Source of the DNA: Pseudescherichia sp039594205
Lineage (GTDB): Bacteria > Pseudomonadota > Gammaproteobacteria > Enterobacterales > Enterobacteriaceae
DNA: 64,000 nt
NCBI GenBank assembly: GCA_039594205.1
Contig: JBCNNW010000006.1
Location: forward strand, 1-64,000
Direction of reading: 5' to 3'
Shown here: positions 45,023 to 53,178 of the stretch, in pieces
How the letters are laid out: every line of letters starts with the position of its first letter
How positions within the stretch are numbered: position 1 is the first letter of the stretch
Notes under the pieces: generated by a model
Database searches by the model: none
Seen by the model: the letters and a program-made list of their open reading frames with translations, nothing else
What the model was told of the DNA's origin: nothing
Program-made: the position numbers and the translations under genes

Positions 45023-46702
45023 ATGGGCACATCTTCGCAGGCAAGGCGCTTTACCGGCGCACAGTTAATTGTTCATTTACTGGAGCGCCAGGGCATCACC
45101 ATCGTCACCGGTATCCCGGGCGGCACGGTGCTGCCCCTGTATGACGCCCTGAGTCAAAGCACGCAGATTCGTCACGTACTGGCTCGCCACGAGCAGGGCG
45201 CAGGCTTTATTGCCCAGGGTATGGCGCGCACCCAGGGCAAGCCCGCCGTCTGTATGGCCTGTAGCGGGCCGGGGGCCACTAACCTGGTGACCGCCATCGC
45301 CGATGCGCGCCTCGACTCCATTCCGCTGGTCTGCATTACGGGCCAGGTTCCCTCGTCGATGATCGGTACCGACGCCTTCCAGGAGGTGGACACCTACGGC
45401 ATCTCTATCCCCATCACTAAACACAACTATCTGGTGCGTGACATCCGTGAGCTGCCGCAGGTGATCGCTGACGCGTTCCGCATTGCCCAGTCAGGCCGTC
45501 CCGGCCCGGTGTGGATAGATATTCCTAAGGATATCCAGACTGCAGAGATCGAATTAGACACTCTGCCGGAGCCGGGTGAGACCGCGCCCGCCCCGGCATT
45601 CAGCATTGAGAGCGTGCGCGAAGCCGCGGCGATGATCAACCAGGCCCAGCGCCCGGTACTCTACCTGGGCGGTGGGGTGATTAACGCCCCTGAGCAGGTA
45701 CGGACCCTGGCGGAGAAGGCCAGCCTGCCCACCACCATGACGCTGATGGCCCTTGGCATGCTGCCAAAACAGCATCCGCTGTCGCTGGGCATGCTGGGGA
45801 TGCACGGTGCGCGCAGCACCAACTTTATCCTGCACGAAGCCGATCTGCTGGTGGTGCTGGGGGCACGTTTTGATGACCGGGCGATTGGCAAGACCGAAAC
45901 CTTCTGTCCGAACGCCAAAATTATCCATGTGGATATCGACCGCGCCGAGCTGGGTAAGATCAAGCAGCCGCACTGTGCTATTCAGGGCGACGTCGGCGAG
46001 GTACTGAATCAGCTGATCCCGCTGATTGCGGCGGATACCCGCGACGCCTGGCGCGATACCGTGGCACAGCTGCAGCAGGAGTTTCCGGCTAACATGCCGG
46101 GCGCGGACGATCCGCTGAGCCACTACGGGTTAATTAACGCCGTTGCGGCCTGCGTTGATGACAGCGCGATTATCACCACCGACGTCGGGCAGCACCAGAT
46201 GTGGACCGCTCAGGCCTATCCGCTCAATCGCCCGCGGCAGTGGCTCACCTCCGGTGGGTTAGGCACCATGGGCTTTGGCCTGCCGGCGGCGATTGGCGCT
46301 GCGCTGGCCAATCCCGATCGCAAGGTGCTGTGCTTCTCCGGCGACGGCAGCCTGATGATGAACATTCAGGAGATGGCCACCGCCGCTGAAAACCAGCTCG
46401 ATATCAAAATCATTCTGATGAACAACGAGGCGCTGGGGCTGGTGCATCAGCAGCAGAGTCTGTTCTACAAGCAGGGCGTGTTTGCTGCGACCTATCCAGG
46501 CATGATCAACTTTATGCAGATCGCCGCCGGGTTTGGGCTGCACACCTGTGATTTAAACGCGGCGACCGATCCGCACGCGGCTCTGCAGGAGATCATCTCC
46601 CGGCCGGGTCCGGCACTGATCCACGTTCGTACCGACGCCGAGCAAAAAGTCTATCCAATGGTTCCGCCGGGCGCGGCCAATACTGAAATGGTGGGGGAAT
46701 AA
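45023..46702 (+). CDS. ilvB: Acetolactate synthase I catalytic subunit
   Basis: IlvB makes acetolactate or acetohydroxybutyrate from pyruvate, the first common step to valine, leucine and isoleucine. It is the valine-sensitive isozyme I. It has 559 aa, with the ThDP-activating Glu in LARHEQGAGF, the FAD-domain middle third and the ThDP motif starting GDGSLMMNIQ and closing with MNN. It follows the attenuator and is coupled to ilvN (3-bp gap). Confidence 0.97.
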   Translation: MGTSSQARRFTGAQLIVHLLERQGITIVTGIPGGTVLPLYDALSQSTQIRHVLARHEQGAGFIAQGMARTQGKPAVCMACSGPGATNLVTAIADARLDSIPLVCITGQVPSSMIGTDAFQEVDTYGISIPITKHNYLVRDIRELPQVIADAFRIAQSGRPGPVWIDIPKDIQTAEIELDTLPEPGETAPAPAFSIESVREAAAMINQAQRPVLYLGGGVINAPEQVRTLAEKASLPTTMTLMALGMLPKQHPLSLGMLGMHGARSTNFILHEADLLVVLGARFDDRAIGKTETFCPNAKIIHVDIDRAELGKIKQPHCAIQGDVGEVLNQLIPLIAADTRDAWRDTVAQLQQEFPANMPGADDPLSHYGLINAVAACVDDSAIITTDVGQHQMWTAQAYPLNRPRQWLTSGGLGTMGFGLPAAIGAALANPDRKVLCFSGDGSLMMNIQEMATAAENQLDIKIILMNNEALGLVHQQQSLFYKQGVFAATYPGMINFMQIAAGFGLHTCDLNAATDPHAALQEIISRPGPALIHVRTDAEQKVYPMVPPGAANTEMVGE

Positions 46703-46705
46703 GCC

Positions 46706-46996
46706 ATGCCACACTCAACACATGACAACGTTATTCTGGAACTCACCGTCCGCAATCACCCTGGGGTGATGACCCACGTCTGCGGCCTTTTTGCCCGACG
46801 CGCATTTAACGTCGAGGGCATTCTCTGCCTGCCGCTACCAGGTGGCGAGCAGAGCCGCATCTGGCTGCTGGTGGCGGACGATCAGCGGCTGGAGCAGATG
46901 ATAAGCCAGATCGACAAGCTGGAAGATGTAGTCAAAGTGGTGCGGAACCAGTCCGATCCCACCATGTTCAACAAAATTGCCGTGTTTTTCGAGTAG
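46706..46996 (+). CDS. ilvN: Acetolactate synthase I regulatory subunit
   Basis: This 96-aa ACT-domain protein raises IlvB activity and confers feedback inhibition by valine. The ACT motif is LTVRNHPGVMTHVCGLFARR with N-V-E-G following. The gene ends next to the convergent deoQ-type gene (1-bp gap). In E. coli uhpA would follow; it is absent here. Confidence 0.96.
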   Translation: MPHSTHDNVILELTVRNHPGVMTHVCGLFARRAFNVEGILCLPLPGGEQSRIWLLVADDQRLEQMISQIDKLEDVVKVVRNQSDPTMFNKIAVFFE

Positions 46997-46997
46997 G

Positions 46998-47789
46998 TTA
47001 CTCGCTTTCTGAGTCAGGGGTGATCGCCTTAACCGAGCCGTTCCGGCAGTGGAGAGCATACTCTGCCGGTAGCGGGCGATCGCTGATCAGCACGTCAAAC
47101 TGTGCCAGCGGGGCGATGCTGGCCGGGGCGACCTCATCGAAAAGGGCGTAGCGTGCCAGCAAAATCTTGCGGATGCCATGCTCCATCGCTTTGCGCTTCA
47201 CCGGCAGATCGTCGAGGTTGAACCAGGTCACGCCGTAGTGCTCGTGTACGCCGCTGGCCGAGATAAACACCTTGCGCGGGTTGAGGGAGTCGAGAATTGA
47301 CGGGTTACTGGCATCGTAAAAGGCGTCGCTCTTGGCGCGGTAGGTGCCGCCGCAGAGCATAGCGGTGGCGTTAGGCTTGGCGTTCAGCGCCATAAATACC
47401 TGATGCGAATAGCAAATTCCGGTAAAGGTAATTTCATCAGGGATCATGTCGATCACCAGCGGCATCTCCGGGCCGTTGTCGAAAAACACCAGATCGTTCT
47501 CGCTCACCAGCCCTGCGGCGAGGATCGCAATCGGCATATCATCCCGGTGATAGCGACGCGTGGCAGCGGCGGCAGGCTGGCTGGTAGCCGGAGCGGCGGG
47601 CTTGTTAACCATCACGATATAGCCCCCGAGCAGCGCCAGCGGCAGCGGCTCATCCTCCTGGCTAAAGTCGCGGCGAATGGTCATCACGGAAACCTCCAGC
47701 ATCCGCGCCGCATCTTTAAGATGGATGCGGTCGGTCTTTTTGAGCAGCTCCGTCAGGCGACGAATACGCTCTTTCTGCTTGGTTTCCAT
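46998..47789 (-). CDS. deoQ: DeoR-family repressor of the deoxyribose locus, DeoQ-like
   Basis: This 263-aa regulator starts at the ATG at 47789 (METKQKERIRRLTELL) after GGAGAG. The N-terminal DeoR-type HTH (LKDAARMLEVSVMTIRRDF) precedes a sugar-phosphate-sensing domain with FFDNGPEMPLVID and the late LPVKRKAMEHG segment. It resembles E. coli DeoR more than other family members. It is divergent from deoK, and the Salmonella deoQ-deoKPX locus has this same layout. A long palindrome lies between the two starts. Confidence 0.87.
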   Translation of the reverse strand: METKQKERIRRLTELLKKTDRIHLKDAARMLEVSVMTIRRDFSQEDEPLPLALLGGYIVMVNKPAAPATSQPAAAATRRYHRDDMPIAILAAGLVSENDLVFFDNGPEMPLVIDMIPDEITFTGICYSHQVFMALNAKPNATAMLCGGTYRAKSDAFYDASNPSILDSLNPRKVFISASGVHEHYGVTWFNLDDLPVKRKAMEHGIRKILLARYALFDEVAPASIAPLAQFDVLISDRPLPAEYALHCRNGSVKAITPDSESE

Positions 47790-47825
47790 CTTCTCTCTCC
47801 GCTTTACCAGCCTAATCATCTTCTT

Positions 47826-47843
47826 ATGTTCCTAAAGTAACAT
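47826..47843. promoter_or_regulatory. Second candidate DeoQ site near its own start
   Basis: ATGTT (47826-47830) and AACAT (47839-47843) form a palindrome with an 8-bp spacer. The half-sites echo the ATGTTA/TAACAT core of the main operator about 90 bp away. Its position, 37 bp upstream of the deoQ start, would suit autoregulation. Confidence 0.45.
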
Positions 47844-47905
47844 TTTCCACCCAGAGCGGGAACGCTGCGGCATCAAATGTTGCTGTAATCGCGAGCGGAG
47901 TCACA

Positions 47906-47947
47906 AATGATACTAAAATAACATGATAATGTTACGATAATATCATT
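47906..47947. promoter_or_regulatory. Nested 42-bp palindromic operator between deoQ and deoK
   Basis: Outer arms AATGATA (47906-47912) and TATCATT (47941-47947) and inner arms TAACAT (47919-47924) and ATGTTA (47929-47934) share one exact centre with 6-bp gaps on each side. This suits a multimeric DeoR-type repressor controlling deoKPX. Confidence 0.75.
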
Positions 47948-47977
47948 GTTAAGCATTTGTTTCTGAGAGGTAGGAAA

Positions 47978-48898
47978 ATGGATATCGCAGTCATCGGCTC
48001 CAACATGGTGGATTTAATCACCTACACCCACCAGATGCCGAAAGAGGGTGAAACCCTTGAAGCCCCGGCGTTCAAGATTGGCTGCGGCGGTAAAGGTGCC
48101 AACCAGGCCGTTGCCGCAGCGAAGCTCAACTCCAAAGTATTAATGCTGACCAAAGTGGGCGATGACATCTTTGCCGACAACACCATTCGCAATCTCGAAT
48201 CCTGGGGTATCAATACCACCTACGTTGAGAAAGTGCCGTGCACCAGCAGCGGCGTCGCACCTATTTTCGTTAATCCTAACTCCAGCAACAGCATCCTGAT
48301 TATTAAAGGGGCGAACAAATTCCTCTCGCCAGAGGATATCGATCGCGCCGCTGAAGATCTGAAGAAATGTAAGCTCATCGTTTTGCAGCTCGAAGTGCAG
48401 CTGGAGACGGTCTATCACGCCATTGAGTTTGGTCGAAAGCACGGTATCGAGGTGCTGTTAAATCCGGCCCCGGCGCTGCGTGAGCTGGATATGGCCTACG
48501 CCTGCAAATGTGATTTCTTCGTGCCGAATGAAACCGAGCTGGAAATTCTCACCGGCATGCCGGTCGACAGCTACGACAATATTTGTCGCGCCGCCCGCAG
48601 CCTGACTGATAAAGGGCTGAACAATATTATCGTCACCATGGGCGAGAAGGGCGCGCTGTGGATGACCCGTGATACGGAAGTGCACGTCCCGGCGATCAAA
48701 GTGAATGCCGTCGACACCAGCGGCGCGGGCGATGCCTTTATTGGCTGCTTTGCGCACTACTACGTCCAGAGCGGTGATGTAGAAACCGCCATGAAAAAAG
48801 CCTCGCGTTTCGCGGCCTTCAGCGTAACGGGCAAAGGCACTCAATCGTCCTATCCCAGTATTGAGCAATTCAATGAGTTTCTGGCGATAAACGAATAA
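47978..48898 (+). CDS. deoK: Deoxyribokinase (PfkB/ribokinase family)
   Basis: DeoK phosphorylates 2-deoxy-D-ribose to the 5-phosphate, which enters the deoC aldolase route. It has 306 aa from MDIAVIGSNMVDLITY, after TAGGAAA. PfkB motif 1 is KIGCGGKGANQAVAAAKL near 35 and motif 2 is VDTSGAGDAFIGCF near 250 with the catalytic Asp. Ribokinase itself is the alternative, but the DeoR-type repressor and the FucP-type permease and DeoX neighbours point to DeoK. Confidence 0.87.
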   Translation: MDIAVIGSNMVDLITYTHQMPKEGETLEAPAFKIGCGGKGANQAVAAAKLNSKVLMLTKVGDDIFADNTIRNLESWGINTTYVEKVPCTSSGVAPIFVNPNSSNSILIIKGANKFLSPEDIDRAAEDLKKCKLIVLQLEVQLETVYHAIEFGRKHGIEVLLNPAPALRELDMAYACKCDFFVPNETELEILTGMPVDSYDNICRAARSLTDKGLNNIIVTMGEKGALWMTRDTEVHVPAIKVNAVDTSGAGDAFIGCFAHYYVQSGDVETAMKKASRFAAFSVTGKGTQSSYPSIEQFNEFLAINE

Positions 48899-48929
48899 TA
48901 AAAACCCCTGCACTGTAAAAGGTAGCACT

Positions 48930-50246
48930 ATGAACGATAAAAACATCGTTCAGATGCCCGATGGGTATCTGAATAAGACCCCTCTGTTCCAGTTTATTTT
49001 GTTATCATGCCTGTTCCCATTATGGGGCTGCGCCGCAGCGTTAAATGATATTTTAATCACGCAGTTTAAGAGCGTATTTTCACTCAGCAACTTCGCCTCT
49101 GCCTTAGTGCAGAGTGCGTTTTACGGCGGCTATTTCTTAATTGCTATTCCGGCATCGTTGGTGATTAAAAAGAGCAGCTATAAGATTGCGATTTTAATTG
49201 GCCTGACGCTCTATATTGTCGGCTGTACGCTCTTTTTCCCGGCGTCGCACATGGCTACCTACACCATGTTCCTTGCCGCTATTTTTGCGATTGCCATTGG
49301 TTTAAGTTTCCTTGAGACCGCTGCCAACACCTACAGCTCAATGCTGGGGCCAAAATCCCACGCTACGCTGCGCCTCAACGTTAGCCAGACCTTCTACCCG
49401 ATCGGGGCAGCGGCGGGCATTCTGCTCGGCAAGTATCTGGTCTTCTCTGAAGGCGATAGCCTCGAGAAGCAGATGGCGGGCATGACGCCGGAGCAGATCC
49501 ACGACTTCAAGGTGCTGATGCTGGAGAACACCCTCGAGCCGTATAAGTACATGATCATGGTGCTGGTCGTGGTGATGGTGCTGTTTATGTTAACCCGCTT
49601 CCCGACCTGCAAAGTTGCGCAGACGGCGAACCGTAAGCGCCCGTCGGCGATGGACACCCTGCGCTATCTGGCGAGCAACGCCCGCTTCCGCCGTGGCATT
49701 CTGGCCCAGTTCCTCTATGTCGGCATGCAGGTCGCCGTCTGGTCGTTCACCATCCGCCTGGCGCTGGAGCTGGGGGATATCAACGAGCGGGATGCCTCCA
49801 ACTTTATGGTCTACAGCTTTGCCTGCTTCTTTATCGGCAAGTTTGTGGCCAACATTCTGATGACGCGCTTCAACCCGGAGAAGGTACTGATCCTCTACTC
49901 TGTCATCGGCGCGCTGTTCCTGGCCTACGTGGCGCTGGCGCCAAGCTTTAGCGCGGTCTACGTGGCGGTGCTGGTGAGCGTTCTGTTTGGGCCATGCTGG
50001 GCCACCATCTACGCTGGCACGCTGGATACGGTGGACAACGAGCATACCGAGATGGCGGGAGCGGTGATCGTGATGGCAATCGTCGGCGCGGCGGTGGTGC
50101 CAGCGGTGCAGGGCTACGTGGCGGATATGTTCCACTCGTTACAGCTCTCGTTCCTCGTCTCCATGCTCTGCTTCATTTACGTCGGCATCTACTTCTGGCG
50201 TGAAAGCAAAGTGCGTCGCGAACTTAGCCCGGCAACCGCTTCCTGA
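48930..50246 (+). CDS. deoP: Deoxyribose permease of the FucP MFS family
   Basis: This 438-aa inner-membrane sugar:proton symporter has twelve helices. FucP-family marks include LFPLWGCAAALNDILITQF in helix 1 and FLETAANTYSSMLGP after helix 4. It lies between deoK and deoX as in Salmonella, where DeoP imports 2-deoxyribose. The gap to deoK is 31 bp and to deoX 11 bp. Confidence 0.87.
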   Translation: MNDKNIVQMPDGYLNKTPLFQFILLSCLFPLWGCAAALNDILITQFKSVFSLSNFASALVQSAFYGGYFLIAIPASLVIKKSSYKIAILIGLTLYIVGCTLFFPASHMATYTMFLAAIFAIAIGLSFLETAANTYSSMLGPKSHATLRLNVSQTFYPIGAAAGILLGKYLVFSEGDSLEKQMAGMTPEQIHDFKVLMLENTLEPYKYMIMVLVVVMVLFMLTRFPTCKVAQTANRKRPSAMDTLRYLASNARFRRGILAQFLYVGMQVAVWSFTIRLALELGDINERDASNFMVYSFACFFIGKFVANILMTRFNPEKVLILYSVIGALFLAYVALAPSFSAVYVAVLVSVLFGPCWATIYAGTLDTVDNEHTEMAGAVIVMAIVGAAVVPAVQGYVADMFHSLQLSFLVSMLCFIYVGIYFWRESKVRRELSPATAS

Positions 50247-50257
50247 GGAGAATTGCT

Positions 50258-51274
50258 ATGAAAACCTGTTTGCCACTCTGGCGTGAGCTTTTTACCGCGC
50301 AGCCGCGAACGCTGCTGGAGAACGCAGATTTTACGGTCAGCGCCTTCCGCTATCCGAGCGGCGTTGAGGGCCTGAGGGTGGCAAACGCCCGCGGTCACCT
50401 GGTGATCTTACCCTGGCTGGGGCAGATGATCTGGGACGCGGAGTTTGACGGCCACGAGCTGACCATGCGCAACATGTTCAGCCAGCCGAAGCCAGCCAAA
50501 GAGATTGTTGAAACCTACGGCTGCTTCGCCTTCCACTCGGGGTTGCTGGCAAACGGCTGCCCCTCGCCGGAGGACAGCCATGCGCTGCACGGAGAGATGG
50601 CCTGCGCGGAGATGGACGAGGCCTGGCTGGAGATCGACGGCAACACGCTGCGCGTTGGGGGGCGCTACGAGTATGTGATGGGCTTCGGCCACCACTATCT
50701 GGCGCAGCCTGCGGTCACGCTGCGTAAGGCCAGCGCGCTGTTCGACATCAATATGACGGTGACCAACCTGGCGTCGGTGGCAATGCCGCTCCAGTACATG
50801 TGCCATATGAACTACGCCTATGTTCCGGAGGCAACCTTCAGCCAGAACCTGCCGGACGAGGCGCTGCTGCTGCGGGAGTCCATTCCCGCACATGTGAAAC
50901 CTACCGAGCAGTGGCTGGCATTCAACCAGCGCATTCAGCAGGGTGAGACCACGCTGAAGACGCTGAGCGAGCCGGAATATTACGATCCAGAGATTGTCTT
51001 CTTTGCCGACAGGCTGGATCGCTACACCGCGACGCCGGAGTTCCAGATGACCGCCCCGGACGGCACAACTTTCGTGACCCGTTTCGCCAGCGCAGAGTTC
51101 AACTATGCGACGCGCTGGATTTTATATAACGGCGATCAGCAGGTCGCAGCGTTCGCGCTGCCGGCTACCTGCCGTCCGGAAGGGTTCCTGGCTGCGCAGG
51201 CTAACGGCAGCCTGCTGACGCTGGCCCCGCAGGAGAGCCGCAGCTTCACGGTGACCACCGGGATAGCGCACTAA
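50258..51274 (+). CDS. deoX: DeoX, aldose-1-epimerase-like protein (DUF4432 type)
   Basis: This 338-aa cytoplasmic protein has the galactose-mutarotase-like beta-sandwich, with conserved segments LPWLGQMIWDAEFDG, CAEMDEAWLEIDG and CHMNYAYVPEA (His). In Salmonella deoX closes the deoKPX operon and its exact activity is unsettled; mutarotation of deoxyribose is plausible. A GAGGAG ribosome site precedes the ATG. Confidence 0.83.
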   Translation: MKTCLPLWRELFTAQPRTLLENADFTVSAFRYPSGVEGLRVANARGHLVILPWLGQMIWDAEFDGHELTMRNMFSQPKPAKEIVETYGCFAFHSGLLANGCPSPEDSHALHGEMACAEMDEAWLEIDGNTLRVGGRYEYVMGFGHHYLAQPAVTLRKASALFDINMTVTNLASVAMPLQYMCHMNYAYVPEATFSQNLPDEALLLRESIPAHVKPTEQWLAFNQRIQQGETTLKTLSEPEYYDPEIVFFADRLDRYTATPEFQMTAPDGTTFVTRFASAEFNYATRWILYNGDQQVAAFALPATCRPEGFLAAQANGSLLTLAPQESRSFTVTTGIAH

Positions 51275-51339
51275 AGAGACTGTATGCGTCGCCGCGTTTA
51301 CCTTTATGATAAGCACTCTGGGATTGGGCAGGAGCTTTC

Positions 51340-51792
51340 ATGATTTGGTTAACGCTGGCGACGCTGGTTGTTGTTTTTGTAGTGGGTTTTCGAGTCTTAA
51401 CCTCTGACTCCCGGCGGGCGGTACGCCGTCTGAGCGAGCGGCTGGGCACCACGCCGATGCCGGTTGAATCAATGATCGATCAGCTGGGTAAGGCGGCGGG
51501 TGCGGAGTACATTCAGTACCTCTCTCGTCCGGACGAGGCGCATCTGCAAAACGCCGCCCAGACGCTGCTGATCTGGCAGGCGTGCATTGTCGACAGCAGC
51601 GAGCAGAACCTCCACTACTGGCACCGAACGCTGCAAAAAGCGCGTCTCGCTGCACCGCTGACAGACGCCCAGGTGCGTCTGGCGCTGGGTTTCCTGCGCG
51701 AACTGGAGCCGGATGTAGCGGAGATCAATAATTTCCAGATGCGCTATAACGCCTTCTTTATGCCCGAAGAGGGCGTGCACTGGCTGCATTGA
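51340..51792 (+). CDS. yicN: YicN, DUF1198 membrane-anchored protein
   Basis: The protein has 150 aa. An N-terminal membrane helix (MIWLTLATLVVVFVVGFRVL) is followed by a soluble helical domain ending EEGVHWLH. It matches E. coli YicN in length and location beside nepI. The function is unknown. Confidence 0.88.
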   Translation: MIWLTLATLVVVFVVGFRVLTSDSRRAVRRLSERLGTTPMPVESMIDQLGKAAGAEYIQYLSRPDEAHLQNAAQTLLIWQACIVDSSEQNLHYWHRTLQKARLAAPLTDAQVRLALGFLRELEPDVAEINNFQMRYNAFFMPEEGVHWLH

Positions 51793-51798
51793 GTACCG

Positions 51799-51833
51799 TA
51801 GCGCCGGATAGCGCTACGCTTATCCGGCCTACG
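51799..51833. repeat. REP element between yicN and nepI
   Basis: GCGCCGGATAGCGCTACGCT and ATCCGGCCTACG form a typical REP palindrome immediately after yicN. Confidence 0.85.
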
Positions 51834-51941
51834 ATATATCCCGCACTCAATTCTTGAATAGTTGCTAAAACGTTAAATGCGTCACACTCAGGATGTTACA
51901 CTGCGCGACTTTACCGCAAAGTGATCTTGCCCGGAGGCAAA

Positions 51942-53126
51942 ATGAGTGAGCATATACAGGGAAAATCCCATTCGGATGTGGCCCGGCCAAACTGGTCAGC
52001 CGTCTTCGCCGTTGCCTTTTGCGTGGCCTGCCTTATCACCGTGGAATTTCTGCCAGTCAGCCTGCTGACGCCGATGGCGCAGGACTTAGGTATCTCCGAG
52101 GGTACCGCCGGGCAGTCGGTTACCATGACCGCCTTTATCGCCATGTTTGCCAGTCTGTTTATCACCCAGACCATTCGTACTCTCGATCGCCGCTATGTGG
52201 TGCTGATCTTCTCGGTGCTGTTAACCCTCTCTTGCCTGCTGGTGTCGTTTGCTAATAGCTTCGCCCTGCTGCTCATCGGACGCGCCTGCTTAGGCCTGGC
52301 CCTCGGCGGTTTCTGGGCAATGTCCGCCTCGCTGACTATGCGCCTGGTGCCAACGCGCGTAGTTCCCAAAGCGCTGTCGGTGATTTTTGGCGCGGTGTCG
52401 ATTGCGCTGGTGATCGCTGCGCCGCTGGGCAGCTTCCTTGGTGGCATCATTGGCTGGCGTAACGTCTTTAACGCGGCAGCGGTGATGGGGGTCTTCTGTA
52501 CGCTTTGGGTCTGGAAAGCGCTGCCCTCCCTGCCGGGCGAGCCGATGCAGCATAAGCAGAATATGTTTGGCATCCTCAAGCGCCCAGGCGTGCTGGCGGG
52601 AATGGTTGCCATCTTTATGTCCTTTGCCGGTCAGTTTGCCTTCTTTACCTACATCCGTCCGGTCTATATGAGCATGGCGGGCTTTGACGTTGATGGCCTG
52701 ACGCTGGTGCTGCTCAGCTTCGGTATCGCCAGCTTTATCAGTACCTCTCTGTCATCCACCTTCCTGAAAGCTTCGCTGAAAATGTCGCTGGCCATCGCTC
52801 CCCTGGTGCTGGCCCTGAGCGCGCTGACGCTGATCCTCTGGGGTAGCGATAGGATCGTCGCCTCTGCGGTGGCGGTGGTATGGGGATTAGCCTTTGCGCT
52901 AGTGCCGGTGGGCTGGTCGACGTGGATCACCCGCACGCTGGCGGATCAGGCGGAAAAAGCGGGATCGATCCAGGTGGCGGTGATCCAGCTTGCCAATACC
53001 TGCGGCGCGGCGGTCGGCGGCTATGCACTCGATAACCTCGGCCTGCTATCGCCGGTGGTGCTCTCCGGCAGCCTGATGCTGCTGACGGCGCTGCTGGTGG
53101 CTGCGAAAGTACGCGTCAAAGGGTAA
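51942..53126 (+). CDS. nepI: Purine ribonucleoside efflux pump NepI
   Basis: NepI is a DHA1-family MFS exporter that in E. coli exports inosine and guanosine. The start at 51942 (MSEHIQGKSH) follows CGGAGG and gives 394 aa, near the E. coli 396; the seven preceding codons are rejected because they contain the ribosome site. Twelve helices are seen, with GRACLGLALGGFWAMSASL as motif C and PVGWSTWITRTLADQ late in the protein. Confidence 0.94.
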   Translation: MSEHIQGKSHSDVARPNWSAVFAVAFCVACLITVEFLPVSLLTPMAQDLGISEGTAGQSVTMTAFIAMFASLFITQTIRTLDRRYVVLIFSVLLTLSCLLVSFANSFALLLIGRACLGLALGGFWAMSASLTMRLVPTRVVPKALSVIFGAVSIALVIAAPLGSFLGGIIGWRNVFNAAAVMGVFCTLWVWKALPSLPGEPMQHKQNMFGILKRPGVLAGMVAIFMSFAGQFAFFTYIRPVYMSMAGFDVDGLTLVLLSFGIASFISTSLSSTFLKASLKMSLAIAPLVLALSALTLILWGSDRIVASAVAVVWGLAFALVPVGWSTWITRTLADQAEKAGSIQVAVIQLANTCGAAVGGYALDNLGLLSPVVLSGSLMLLTALLVAAKVRVKG

Positions 53127-53132
53127 TTGCTT

Positions 53133-53162
53133 TTTGCCCGGCTGGCGCTGCGCCGCCGGGCA
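53133..53162. repeat. REP/terminator-like hairpin between nepI and the porin gene
   Basis: TGCCCGGC and GCCGGGCA pair across TGGCGCTGCGCC between two convergent genes. It probably stabilises or ends both messages. Confidence 0.7.
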
Positions 53163-53178
53163 CTATGCATGTACTACA

